From: Verrucomicrobiaceae bacterium
GTDB taxonomy: Bacteria; Verrucomicrobiota; Verrucomicrobiia; Verrucomicrobiales; Verrucomicrobiaceae
Length of the DNA stretch: 60,454 bases
Direction: 5' to 3'
Assembly: GCA_947507875.1 (NCBI GenBank)
Contig: CANNQP010000025.1
Coordinates: 1-60,454, forward strand
The translations under genes were made by a program, and so were the position numbers. Shown in pieces: positions 43,889 through 52,448 of the stretch. The notes under the pieces are model-generated. The model was given only the letters and a program-made list of their open reading frames with translations. It was not told where the DNA came from and made no database searches. Numbering within the stretch: position 1 is the stretch's first letter; each line of letters begins with the position of its first letter.

Positions 43889-44539
43889 TCAGGCGAGCAT
43901 TTCACGGATCTTGGCCGCGACGGCTTTTCCCAGTGCCTCGTGGGCCTCCAAATCCAGATGGATGCCATCCACAGGGCTTGGCTCAATGAGGTCCTGCGTA
44001 TTCAAAAAATCACAACCCAACGCCATCGCCTGGGCGCTGTAGTAGCGAGGAAAAAGAGCCGAGCGCGCCTGAGCCATAGGCAACTTTGCCTCCAGTTCCG
44101 GCAAATGAGACAGATCGCCAACGCGTGGTGGGCACATCAGAAGCAGGCGTGGCGGCTTGTTGTCAGGGCCTGCATGGCCGGTCAAAATCATGCGCCCGAG
44201 GATGCCAGCGCCGTTGGCAATCTCTTGCGCTGGGGCATTGAAAAAGCACTTCAGGTCATTCGTGCCGAGCATCAAGACGACTAAGTCCAGCGGCTTGTGG
44301 CTTTCCAGGCAGGCGGGCAAGTAGGCCTTGCCATTGCGCGCCTCATTCAGCGGATCGTCATGCACCGTAGTGCGGCCGTTCTGGCCTTCCTCAATGATTT
44401 TGAACTCCGGCCCCAGCTCGCGTGCCAGCACACCCGTCCAGCGCTTGTCCGCCGGAAATCGGCGCGGATAGGCAGACGTGATGTGCGCAGGGTCAAAGCC
44501 CCAGGTGTTGGAATCGCCAAAACAAAGAACGGTCTTCAT
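43889..44539 (-). CDS. SGNH/GDSL hydrolase
   Basis: A 216-residue cytosolic SGNH hydrolase. Catalytic blocks are all visible: KTVLCFGDSNTWGFDP (block I, Ser), IEEGQNGRTTV (block II), VVLMLGTNDLKCFF (block III, Gly-x-Asn-Asp) and SPVDGIHLDLEAH (block V, Asp-x-x-His). Unlike the large fused protein at 17629, nothing is substituted. It is likely an esterase such as arylesterase/acetyl esterase. ATG 44539 is selected because earlier codons are not family sequence. It follows glpK by 50 bp. Confidence 0.9.
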   Translation of the reverse strand: MKTVLCFGDSNTWGFDPAHITSAYPRRFPADKRWTGVLARELGPEFKIIEEGQNGRTTVHDDPLNEARNGKAYLPACLESHKPLDLVVLMLGTNDLKCFFNAPAQEIANGAGILGRMILTGHAGPDNKPPRLLLMCPPRVGDLSHLPELEAKLPMAQARSALFPRYYSAQAMALGCDFLNTQDLIEPSPVDGIHLDLEAHEALGKAVAAKIREMLA

Positions 44540-44589
44540 GACAGCCGCCGCATACACGCAGCACGCGGCGGCAGCAAGCCAGGAGCCGA

Positions 44590-46068
44590 TCACTCGCCCC
44601 GAGCTCGCTCTAGCGCACGCGCCCAGCCGGTCATCGCTGCCTTCCGCTTGGCAGCGGTCATGGCCGGTTGAAAGCGGCGCTCGGCCTGCCACTGACTAGC
44701 GATTTCCGCCGGACTTTTCCAAAGTCCCACGCCTAGACCCGCAAGGTAAGCCGCGCCCAGGGCCGTCGTTTCCGTGACCACCGGGCGCACCACCGGCACC
44801 CCGAGAAGATCAGCCTGGAACTGCATCATCAGGTTGTTCTTGCTGGCTCCGCCATCCACGCGCAGTTCGCGCAGTTTCACTCCTGCATCTGCCTGCATGG
44901 CCTTCAGGATGTCCGCCACCTGATAAGCGATGCCTTCCAAGGCCGCACGGGCTATATGCGCCTTGGTCGTGCCGCGAGTCATGCCGCAGATCAAGGCCCG
45001 CGCGTGCGGATCCCAGTGCGGCGCGCCCAGTCCGGCAAAGGCAGGCACCAGATGCACGCCGCCCGCGTCCGGCACACTGGCGGCTAGAGCCTCCACCTCG
45101 GAGGATTTCTGGATGATGCCCAGCCCGTCTCGCAGCCACTGGACCACCGCCCCAGCGATGAAGATGCTACCCTCCACCGCATACTCCATTGGCCCACGAC
45201 CAAGCTGCCAAGCCACGGTCGTGAGCAGGTGATTCGTGGAGACGATGCGCTTCGCACCCGTGTGCATGAGCATGAAGCAACCCGTGCCGTACGTGGTCTT
45301 CACCATGCCTGGCTGGGTGCACACCTGACCGAACAAGGCCGACTGCTGATCCCCAGCGATGCCTGCGATGGGAATGCGGCCTCCCAGTAGCCTGGTCTCG
45401 CCAAAAAGACCGCTTGAGGGCCGCACCTCCGGCAGCATCGAAGCGGGCACGCCAAAGAGCTTCAACAACTCCGTGTCCCACTTCCCCGTGCCGATGTTGT
45501 AAAGCATCGTGCGTGAGGCATTGCTCACGTCCGTGGCGTGGACGCGACCTTCCGTCAGCCGCCACAGCAACCAAGAGTCGATGGTGCCCAAAGCGAGCTG
45601 CCCGGCCTTAGCCAGCACCTTCGCCTCCGGCACATTTTGCAGGAACCAATGCATTTTCGTGGCCGAAAAATAGGCATCCACGACAAGACCCGTCTTGGCA
45701 CTGATGGTCTTGGCCTCGCCCTTCGCCTTCAGCTTATCGCAAAACTTCGCCGTCCGCCGGTCCTGCCACACGATGGCGTTCGCGATGGCTTTGCCCGTGC
45801 GCTTGTCCCAGGCCACCGTCGTCTCCCGCTGGTTCGTGATGCCGATGGCGGCGATGTCCTTCGCGGTCAGCTTCGCCTTCTTCAGCACCTCCTGCGCCGT
45901 GCGCAGCTGCGTGGTCCAGATTTCCTCCGCGTCATGCTCCACCCATCCTGGCTGCGGATAATGCTGGGTGAATTCCCGCTGCGCTACCGCCACGACTTTT
46001 CCATGCGTATCAAAAAGGATGCTGCGGCTGCTGGTCGTGCCTTGGTCGAGTGCGAGAAGGTATTTCAT
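44590..46068 (-). CDS. glpK: Glycerol kinase
   Basis: It phosphorylates glycerol to glycerol 3-phosphate. The 492 residues begin [20 protein letters not shown]. Diagnostic segments are [18 protein letters not shown] and [10 protein letters not shown], with [15 protein letters not shown] and the C-terminal ATP-site [21 protein letters not shown]. All fit GlpK rather than the xylulokinase elsewhere in the window. No glpF or glpD is adjacent. Confidence 0.96.
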   Translation of the reverse strand: MKYLLALDQGTTSSRSILFDTHGKVVAVAQREFTQHYPQPGWVEHDAEEIWTTQLRTAQEVLKKAKLTAKDIAAIGITNQRETTVAWDKRTGKAIANAIVWQDRRTAKFCDKLKAKGEAKTISAKTGLVVDAYFSATKMHWFLQNVPEAKVLAKAGQLALGTIDSWLLWRLTEGRVHATDVSNASRTMLYNIGTGKWDTELLKLFGVPASMLPEVRPSSGLFGETRLLGGRIPIAGIAGDQQSALFGQVCTQPGMVKTTYGTGCFMLMHTGAKRIVSTNHLLTTVAWQLGRGPMEYAVEGSIFIAGAVVQWLRDGLGIIQKSSEVEALAASVPDAGGVHLVPAFAGLGAPHWDPHARALICGMTRGTTKAHIARAALEGIAYQVADILKAMQADAGVKLRELRVDGGASKNNLMMQFQADLLGVPVVRPVVTETTALGAAYLAGLGVGLWKSPAEIASQWQAERRFQPAMTAAKRKAAMTGWARALERARGE

Positions 46069-46129
46069 GGACGCAGCGATTGTTCATATCGCCCAGCCCC
46101 TGACAAGACGCTTTGTCGCCCCCAGCACA

Positions 46130-46987
46130 TCACACGCGCCGCCCCATCGCCGTTGTCCATTTGCCCTTGGTCAGCACCCGATCCCAGCGGATGCCGCATC
46201 GCTCGGCGACCTTGAGGCAGGCGGGTGCCTGTGTCTTCAAAATGCCAGACGCAAGCAGCACACCGCCCGGTTTCACCGAGCGCACGATTTGAGGAAAGCC
46301 CTGCTCCAGGATGTCCGCAAAGATGTTCGCTGCCACGATGTCCCACTGTTCCTTCGGCTCCCAGGTCAGCACGTCGAGTTTGGTGAACTTGATGCCCAGC
46401 GTGGCATTGCGCTCCGCGTTCTCTTTGGAAACGGAAACCGCCTTGGGATCAAAGTCGCATCCCCACACCTTCGCGGCGCCGAGCTTGCGCGCCGCAATGG
46501 CCAAAATGCCACTGCCACAGCCCAGATCGGCCATGCTCCACGACTGAGCTTCGAGGGCATCAGCCGCATCCACCATCATGCGCAACACGGTGGCCGTAGT
46601 CGCGTGATGCCCGGTGCCAAAGGCCATGTCCGCAGGGATGGCGATCACTTCACGGCCAGGATGCGCCTTTTGCTCTTTTTTCACCTCAGCCTCGGTGCGC
46701 GCGCTAACGATGACCAAGCGATCCCGCACAGGAATGGACGGCATGGGTTCTTTGGAAAGCGCGGCCCAGTTTTGCTGCTTCACCTCGCGCACACTGCCGC
46801 CCCACTCCTTCTGGATGGCGACGACGTCTTTCTTTTTGTCAGCATAGACTTCCACACGAATCGTGGTCTTGGCGGGAAAGGTGGTGAGGACAAGATTCAG
46901 CGCCGGATTGCCCGAGAAACGCTCTTCCCAGGCATCTGACCATTTTTCTGACGAAAGTTTGGACCAAACGAACATGGCCATGATCAT
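46130..46987 (-). CDS. prmA: Ribosomal protein L11 methyltransferase
   Basis: It trimethylates ribosomal protein L11. The C-terminal methyltransferase domain has the SAM-binding motif SMADLGCGSGILAIAARKLG, an acidic residue in VWGCDFDPKAV and the PrmA-type VAANIFADILEQGFPQIV. The N-terminal domain (about 1-105) includes VWSKLSSEKW. The entry at FGTGHHATTATVLRMM is characteristic of PrmA. Start ATGs at 46987, 46981 and 46975 are all possible. It lies 61 bp upstream of glpK on the same strand. Confidence 0.9.
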   Translation of the reverse strand: MIMAMFVWSKLSSEKWSDAWEERFSGNPALNLVLTTFPAKTTIRVEVYADKKKDVVAIQKEWGGSVREVKQQNWAALSKEPMPSIPVRDRLVIVSARTEAEVKKEQKAHPGREVIAIPADMAFGTGHHATTATVLRMMVDAADALEAQSWSMADLGCGSGILAIAARKLGAAKVWGCDFDPKAVSVSKENAERNATLGIKFTKLDVLTWEPKEQWDIVAANIFADILEQGFPQIVRSVKPGGVLLASGILKTQAPACLKVAERCGIRWDRVLTKGKWTTAMGRRV

Positions 46988-47114
46988 GGGGAGAACCCAG
47001 CTCTGATGCCAGCGCTTTGTGCAGGCTCAGCTCTTAATCCAGCAAGTCACAAGGCGGCATCGTCCATTTAAATCAGCGCAGACTCGGCGTTATAGATTTT
47101 GCACATCCTTCTCC

Positions 47115-48431
47115 ATGCACCGACCTGTTTTGGCTTTCCTTCCACTGATCTCCTTCAGTTTTGTCCATCTCGCCCACGGGCAAAGCCTCGATTACGAGAA
47201 ACAGATTGCGCCGCTATGGGACACCTACTGCGTCGATTGCCACAGTGCGGACGATGCGGATGGCGAATTCGCCTTAGACACATTTGCAGCGCTCATGAAA
47301 GGCGGTGAGGAAGGCGTGGCCATCGTGGCGGGAAAGGCAGACGAGTCACTGCTGGTGAAGTTCCTCGAAGGGCGCTCGGGACGCGGCGGGAAGAATGAAT
47401 TCATGCCGCCGGGCAAGCGCGACAAGCTGAAGGCGGAGGAGATCGCGCTCATCAAGGCGTGGATCAATGCAGGTGCGAAAGGCCCACACGTCGCAGACGC
47501 GAAACCGATGCCAAAGGAGGTCATCACGCCGAAAATCGCGCCCACCGTGCCGCCGAAGCGCTCAATCCAGGCGGTGGCGTTTTCGCCGAAGGCGCAGCTC
47601 ATCGCCACAGCCCGCTACGGCGAGGTCGAGCTGCTGAATCCGGCCACGAAAGAGGTCGTGCGGAAGCTTTCCGGCTTCACCGGCAAGGTGAACGCGGTCG
47701 CCTTCTCACCTGATGGCGAGAGGGTGTATGCCGCCGGTGGCGAGGCGGGCATCGTGGGCATCGTGCGGAGCTGGAAAACGAGCGATGGCAGCCCGCTGCG
47801 CTCCTTTGAAGGCCACACGGATGCCGCGTATGCGCTCGCGGTTTCACCGGATGGGAAATTCATCGCCACGGGAGCCTACGATCAAAAAATCCGCCTCTGG
47901 GACACGGCGACGGGCAAGGAAGTCGCGCTGCTCAAAGGCCACAACGGCGCGGTGAACGGCCTCAGCTTCCGCGCCGATGGCAAAGTGCTCGCCAGCGCCA
48001 GCGCAGACCGCACGGTAAAGCTGTGGAGCATTCCGACAGGCCAGCGTCTCGACACACTCTCGCAGCCGACGAAGGAGCAAACGAGCGTCGTTTTCAGCGC
48101 CGATGGCAAAACGCTTTTCGCCGCTGGTGGCGACAATCGCATTCGCGTGTGGGCAATCAGCGCCGCAGCGAAGGAAGGCACGAACAAGATCCTCACCAGC
48201 CGCTTCGCGCATGAAGGCGGCCTGCTGAATCTCGCGCTTTCTGCCGATGGCAAACTGCTCGCCTCGACCGCGACGGACAAAACACTCAAACTGTGGAACA
48301 CCGCCGACCTCACCGAAAAGCTCCTCCTCGAAAAACAACCCGACTGGTCCTCCGCCCTCGCCTTCACCGACAAAGCCCAGCTCATTGCGGGGCGCGTTGA
48401 TGGCACCTGGAGCGTGTATGAACCTCGTTGA
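47115..48431 (+). CDS. Planctomycete-type cytochrome c fused to WD40 repeats
   Basis: A 438-residue exported protein. After the signal peptide (about 1-22, ending LAHGQ) comes a PSCyt1-like haem domain with CVDCH at 39-43. The ligand region FMPPGKRDKLKAEEIALIKAW follows. From about residue 150 there are at least six WD40 repeats, for example FEGHTDAAYALAVSPDGKFI and LKGHNGAVNGLSFRADGKVL, which form a propeller. This architecture is typical of the PVC superphylum. It is 13 bp before a large exported protein gene and surely co-transcribed. ATG 47115 is selected because upstream codons precede the signal peptide. Confidence 0.92.
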   Translation: MHRPVLAFLPLISFSFVHLAHGQSLDYEKQIAPLWDTYCVDCHSADDADGEFALDTFAALMKGGEEGVAIVAGKADESLLVKFLEGRSGRGGKNEFMPPGKRDKLKAEEIALIKAWINAGAKGPHVADAKPMPKEVITPKIAPTVPPKRSIQAVAFSPKAQLIATARYGEVELLNPATKEVVRKLSGFTGKVNAVAFSPDGERVYAAGGEAGIVGIVRSWKTSDGSPLRSFEGHTDAAYALAVSPDGKFIATGAYDQKIRLWDTATGKEVALLKGHNGAVNGLSFRADGKVLASASADRTVKLWSIPTGQRLDTLSQPTKEQTSVVFSADGKTLFAAGGDNRIRVWAISAAAKEGTNKILTSRFAHEGGLLNLALSADGKLLASTATDKTLKLWNTADLTEKLLLEKQPDWSSALAFTDKAQLIAGRVDGTWSVYEPR

Positions 48432-48444
48432 ACCTTTGCCTGCC

Positions 48445-50808
48445 ATGAAATCTCTCCTTCCCGTTCTTGTCCTTCTGCTCGGCCTTTCATCCGCCGAGGC
48501 TCAAAAGGCCGACAAACCCAAAAAAGCCGCCGCAGCCGCCAAAATGGCCGCGAAAGCCGGCAAACCGACGCTCACGAGCGTTTCGCCTCGTGGGCTGCAT
48601 CTCGGCGTGGAGCAGGTTTTCAGCCTCGCGGGCAAAGATCTGGCCGACGCGACGGTTTTGACCTCAAACGCCGCGTTGAAGCCGGTCATCGATGCGGCAG
48701 CGAGCACGGCCACGAAGATCGTTTTCAAGCTGCAGGCACCTGCGGGGCTTGGTCGCGGCAGTCACGACATTTGGGTAAAAACACCGGGCGGCGAATCGGC
48801 CAAATTGAAGCTGTATGCTGACGATCTCGCACCGATCACGACAACGGCGGCGGATTTCAAAAGCGGCCCAGTGCAGATCGCCAAACTTCCCGCGAGCGTG
48901 TGGGGCACGCTCACCGAGACTGGCCAGCATGACGCGTATCGTTTTACCGCGAAGGCGGGCGAGGAACTCGTGCTCGATCTCGCCGTGGCGCAGGTCGGCA
49001 GCGAGGCGAAATCGCCGACGCTCGAGATTGTAGACTCGAATCACACGGTGCTCGCGGTGAATCGTGGGCTCGATAGCGGCAGCGATCCATTCCTCGCGTG
49101 GAAAGCGCCTTCGGATGGCGAGTATCACATCCTCGTGAGCAACACGACGATGGATGGCAGCGCGCGCCATGTGTATCGGCTCACGATGGGCGCGTTGCCC
49201 TTCGTCACGAGCTGGTCGCCGCTCACCGCGCAGTTGGGGAAGGAGACGAAGGTCACGCTCATCGGCCATCATCTCGACGACAAGGCCACGGTGACGATCA
49301 AAGCAGACAAAGAAGGCATCACGAACGTGCCGCTCGATGCCAAGGCACTACGTTTTCGCACAATGCCCTCCCTGCACGTGAGTGCGCTGGCGCAGGTGAG
49401 CGAAGTGGAGGGAAATGATGCACTCGCGAAGGCGCAGGTCGTGCCTTCAGGTGCAGCCATCAACGGTTTGCTGGCGAAAGCGGGTGATACCGATCACTTC
49501 GTTTTCGAAGCCGAAAAGGGCCAGACGTGGATCATCGAGACGCTCTCGGCTCAAGCGGGCTCGCCTGCGGACACAAAGCTCGAAGTGCTGCACCCCGATG
49601 GCAAACCGGTTGCCCGCTTGCTCATGCAAGCCGTGCGCGACAGCTACAATAACTTCCGCAGCGTCGATGCCAACAACCCAGACATCCGTCTGCAAAACTG
49701 GGAGGAAATGGAGCTCAACGAGTTCGTCTGGTTCAATGGCGATGTGATGAAAATCTTCCGCATGCCACGCGGGCCGGATGGCGGCTGCTTTTTTTACATC
49801 CATGATGGCAAACGCCGCGCTTACTTCGACACCAGCGCTACCTCGCACTCACTCGATGAGCCGTGCTATGTCGTACAGCCGTATCCGCTGGGTAGCCCCA
49901 TCGCCGCCAATGGCTTACCCATTTTCACCCTGAACTATCAAAACGACGACAGCGGCGACCGCAAAATCGGCCGCGACTCGCGTCTGACCTTCACCGCGCC
50001 TGCCGATGGCCGTTACGTCATCAATGTCACCGACACCCGCGGCTGGGGCGGCGAGCGCTTCGTGTATTCGCTCTCCATCCGCCAGCCGAAACCGGACTTC
50101 AGCGTCAAACTCGCCGGCATGAACCCCACCATGATGCCCGGCGCTTCCGTGGGCTTCTCTTTCCGCGCTGATCGGCAGGACAATTTCGACGATCCCATTC
50201 AAATCGACATCACCGGTGTGCCTACGGGTTACTGGGCTACCTCGCCGCTCATCATCGAGGCCGGTCACGACCTCATCAGCGGCTCGCTGCATGCCATGCC
50301 CGATGCCGCAAAAGACGCCGACTGGTCCCAACTCAAGATCACCGCCACCTCCAAAGGACTCAAACACGATGCAGGCAACTTTGGTAAGGTAACACTGGGC
50401 CCAAAGCCGAAGTTCATCATCGTGATGGAACCTGATCGAGGAGGCAAAGCCGTCATGCGAGAGATCAAGGACGAGATCCAGCCGCTCGAAATCACCCTGG
50501 TCCCGGGTCAGACGGTCAAAGCCTGGATTCGTGCGGTTCGACAAGGTAACGAAGGTCTCATCAACCTTGATGTGCATGGCCTACCTCACGGCGTCATCGT
50601 TGATGACATCGGCCTCAACGGCGTACAGATCCGCGAAAAAGAAAACGAGCGCCCCATCTTTTTTCGGGCTGCCAACTGGGTCGCCGAGCAGGACAAACTC
50701 ATTCATGCGGCGCTGAGCTCTGCCCGCAACGAACACGACAGCGCGGGCCTCCAGACCAGCTTTCCGATTCGACTGAAAGTCAGAAAACCCGGTGTGGCGG
50801 TCAGGTAA
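48445..50808 (+). CDS. Large exported protein with pre-peptidase C-terminal (PPC) domains
   Basis: A 787-residue exported protein with signal peptide MKSLLPVLVLLLGLSSAEA. PPC-like beta domains are visible at about 130-245 (GTLTETGQHDAYRFTAKAGE) and 300-400 (AINGLLAKAGDTDHFVFEAE). A third is around 500-580 (RLTFTAPADGRYVINVTDTR). IPT/TIG-like Ig domains with TSVSPRGLHLGVEQVFSLAG and VTLIGHHLDDKATVTIK lie between. It is typical of the verrucomicrobial partner of cytochrome/WD40 genes. It probably binds a substrate outside the cell. No catalytic motif was found. Confidence 0.9.
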   Translation: MKSLLPVLVLLLGLSSAEAQKADKPKKAAAAAKMAAKAGKPTLTSVSPRGLHLGVEQVFSLAGKDLADATVLTSNAALKPVIDAAASTATKIVFKLQAPAGLGRGSHDIWVKTPGGESAKLKLYADDLAPITTTAADFKSGPVQIAKLPASVWGTLTETGQHDAYRFTAKAGEELVLDLAVAQVGSEAKSPTLEIVDSNHTVLAVNRGLDSGSDPFLAWKAPSDGEYHILVSNTTMDGSARHVYRLTMGALPFVTSWSPLTAQLGKETKVTLIGHHLDDKATVTIKADKEGITNVPLDAKALRFRTMPSLHVSALAQVSEVEGNDALAKAQVVPSGAAINGLLAKAGDTDHFVFEAEKGQTWIIETLSAQAGSPADTKLEVLHPDGKPVARLLMQAVRDSYNNFRSVDANNPDIRLQNWEEMELNEFVWFNGDVMKIFRMPRGPDGGCFFYIHDGKRRAYFDTSATSHSLDEPCYVVQPYPLGSPIAANGLPIFTLNYQNDDSGDRKIGRDSRLTFTAPADGRYVINVTDTRGWGGERFVYSLSIRQPKPDFSVKLAGMNPTMMPGASVGFSFRADRQDNFDDPIQIDITGVPTGYWATSPLIIEAGHDLISGSLHAMPDAAKDADWSQLKITATSKGLKHDAGNFGKVTLGPKPKFIIVMEPDRGGKAVMREIKDEIQPLEITLVPGQTVKAWIRAVRQGNEGLINLDVHGLPHGVIVDDIGLNGVQIREKENERPIFFRAANWVAEQDKLIHAALSSARNEHDSAGLQTSFPIRLKVRKPGVAVR

Positions 50809-51022
50809 TCCAATTGGTGGCCTGCGTCATTTTGTGACCAAACGAAAAACCCCAAGCGCAAGGACCGAAGACTTCGCGTCCATCCGAGCAGAAGCTGCGT
50901 CTTTGCCAAAACAGCATGTGTGCAGGTGGCACGGCATCTGCATTGTTTTTGAGCAAAGATGAGGCAAGCCAAAGCTTGCGGCAGTCGTAAACAAGCATTA
51001 AACGCGAAAAGATATCCACTCC

Positions 51023-51259
51023 ATGAGCGCCCCAGAATCCAATGGCGATCACCGCCTGAAACAGGCGGAAAAGATCACGACCCACCCCGAACAGTATAAG
51101 GTCTGCGAAGGCTGCGGCTCCATCGTTGCGTCACGCGCAGTGACTTGCCCGAGCTGCCACAGCTACTTGTTTGACACGACCGCCATGCGCGTTGTCGCTC
51201 AGGCGAAAGATCTCGCCATGCGCGCCGCCCACTCGGTGCTTGCTTCAGATTTGTTGTAG
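51023..51259 (+). CDS. Small zinc-ribbon protein
   Basis: A 78-residue protein with two CxxC knuckles, C28/C31 (CEGCGS) and C42/C45 (CPSCHS). This is a probable structural zinc site. The first 25 residues are polar and the tail is helical. Function is unknown. It may bind nucleic acid or a partner protein. It ends 23 bp before pheA and could be co-transcribed with it. Confidence 0.8.
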   Translation: MSAPESNGDHRLKQAEKITTHPEQYKVCEGCGSIVASRAVTCPSCHSYLFDTTAMRVVAQAKDLAMRAAHSVLASDLL

Positions 51260-51282
51260 CCTGTTCGACCTCAAGATCCTGC

Positions 51283-52149
51283 ATGGCCCGACGCGCCGAA
51301 ATGAACGCCAGCGAGACCACTTCATGTCCACCTGTGGCTTGCCTGGGGCCTGAGGGGAGTTTTTCCCATCTCTTGGTCGGTCAGCGTTTTTCAGGGGCAC
51401 CCGTGCGCCTCATGTCCACCATCGGCGAGGTGTTTGACCATCTTGCTTCTCAGCCCGATGCCCTTGGCGTGGTGCCGATCGAAAACTCATCCGGCGGCTT
51501 CATCATTGATACGGTGGATCGGTTGATTGATGAACGCTGCGGCTTACACATCATCGAAGAGCTCACCCTGGATGTAAAACTAGCCCTCCTCGGGCGCGAG
51601 GGAAAGCCCGTGGAAACGATCCATTCGCATGCGATGCCATTTTATCATGCGGATGAGTGGCTCAAGGCGGCTTACCCGAAAGCCAAACGGATCGTTGAGA
51701 GCAGCACAGCCAAAGCTGCTGAAAAAGCCGCACAGATGCCCGGAGCAGCAGCGATAGGACCACGGCAAAATGCGACTGCCCATCAGCTTGATCTTCTGCA
51801 TTATCCCATCGCGCCTGAGTTACCGAACATTACGCAATTCTATGTCCTAGCAACCCAGCCGCTGAAGGAGGAGGACCGCTGTCAGCGCACGGCGTTGATC
51901 ATCGACCTACCAGACCGTCCGGGTAGTCTATGCCGCTTTTTGACACCACTCAGCGACTCAGAGATCAACCTGAAGCGGCTTGAGTCACGGCCGATTCGCG
52001 GTCATCCAAACACATATCGCTTCTTCATTGAAATTGAGGGCATTCCAGAGCAGCCTGCGGTCGCATCTGCCCTTTCAAAAGCTAGAGCAGAAGGAGTCGG
52101 CATTCGTATCGTTGGGGTTTATCCTGCCGGAAGAAGGTTTGAGTCGTGA
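51283..52149 (+). CDS. pheA: Prephenate dehydratase with altered TRF motif
   Basis: It would convert prephenate to phenylpyruvate in phenylalanine synthesis. The 288 residues include the PDT domain (about 20-195) with ACLGPEGSFSH and LGVVPIENSSGGFIIDT. An ACT domain follows (about 205-280) with the ESRP motif (LKRLESRPIRGHPN) for phenylalanine binding. The highly conserved TRF motif is TQF here (ELPNITQFYVLA), so the Arg is Gln. There is no chorismate mutase domain. Starts at 51283 and 51301 are both possible. Confidence 0.88.
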   Translation: MARRAEMNASETTSCPPVACLGPEGSFSHLLVGQRFSGAPVRLMSTIGEVFDHLASQPDALGVVPIENSSGGFIIDTVDRLIDERCGLHIIEELTLDVKLALLGREGKPVETIHSHAMPFYHADEWLKAAYPKAKRIVESSTAKAAEKAAQMPGAAAIGPRQNATAHQLDLLHYPIAPELPNITQFYVLATQPLKEEDRCQRTALIIDLPDRPGSLCRFLTPLSDSEINLKRLESRPIRGHPNTYRFFIEIEGIPEQPAVASALSKARAEGVGIRIVGVYPAGRRFES

Positions 52150-52448
52150 TCAATCTTTCACCAAGCCCGAATGCGAACTAAACGTGGCGCTAGGCCCACT
52201 CGGCTCAAGCCTCGCAATCTATCCGTGTTTTCATCCTAACGATCTGATGATCAGCAGATGAGCAGGCAAAAAAAAGCTCAGGGCCTTCGGCTTTGAATGC
52301 CCCCAGCTTTGCCAGACGCTCATTTTCGAGAATTCTCGGGAGACAAATCGGAAAATGTTCGTGAATCGTCGAAATCCAGGCTTTTCATTTCATAACAGCA
52401 GAATAGCTTCAAACGTTAAACGTTTTCTTAAGAAATCCCCCAATTGCT

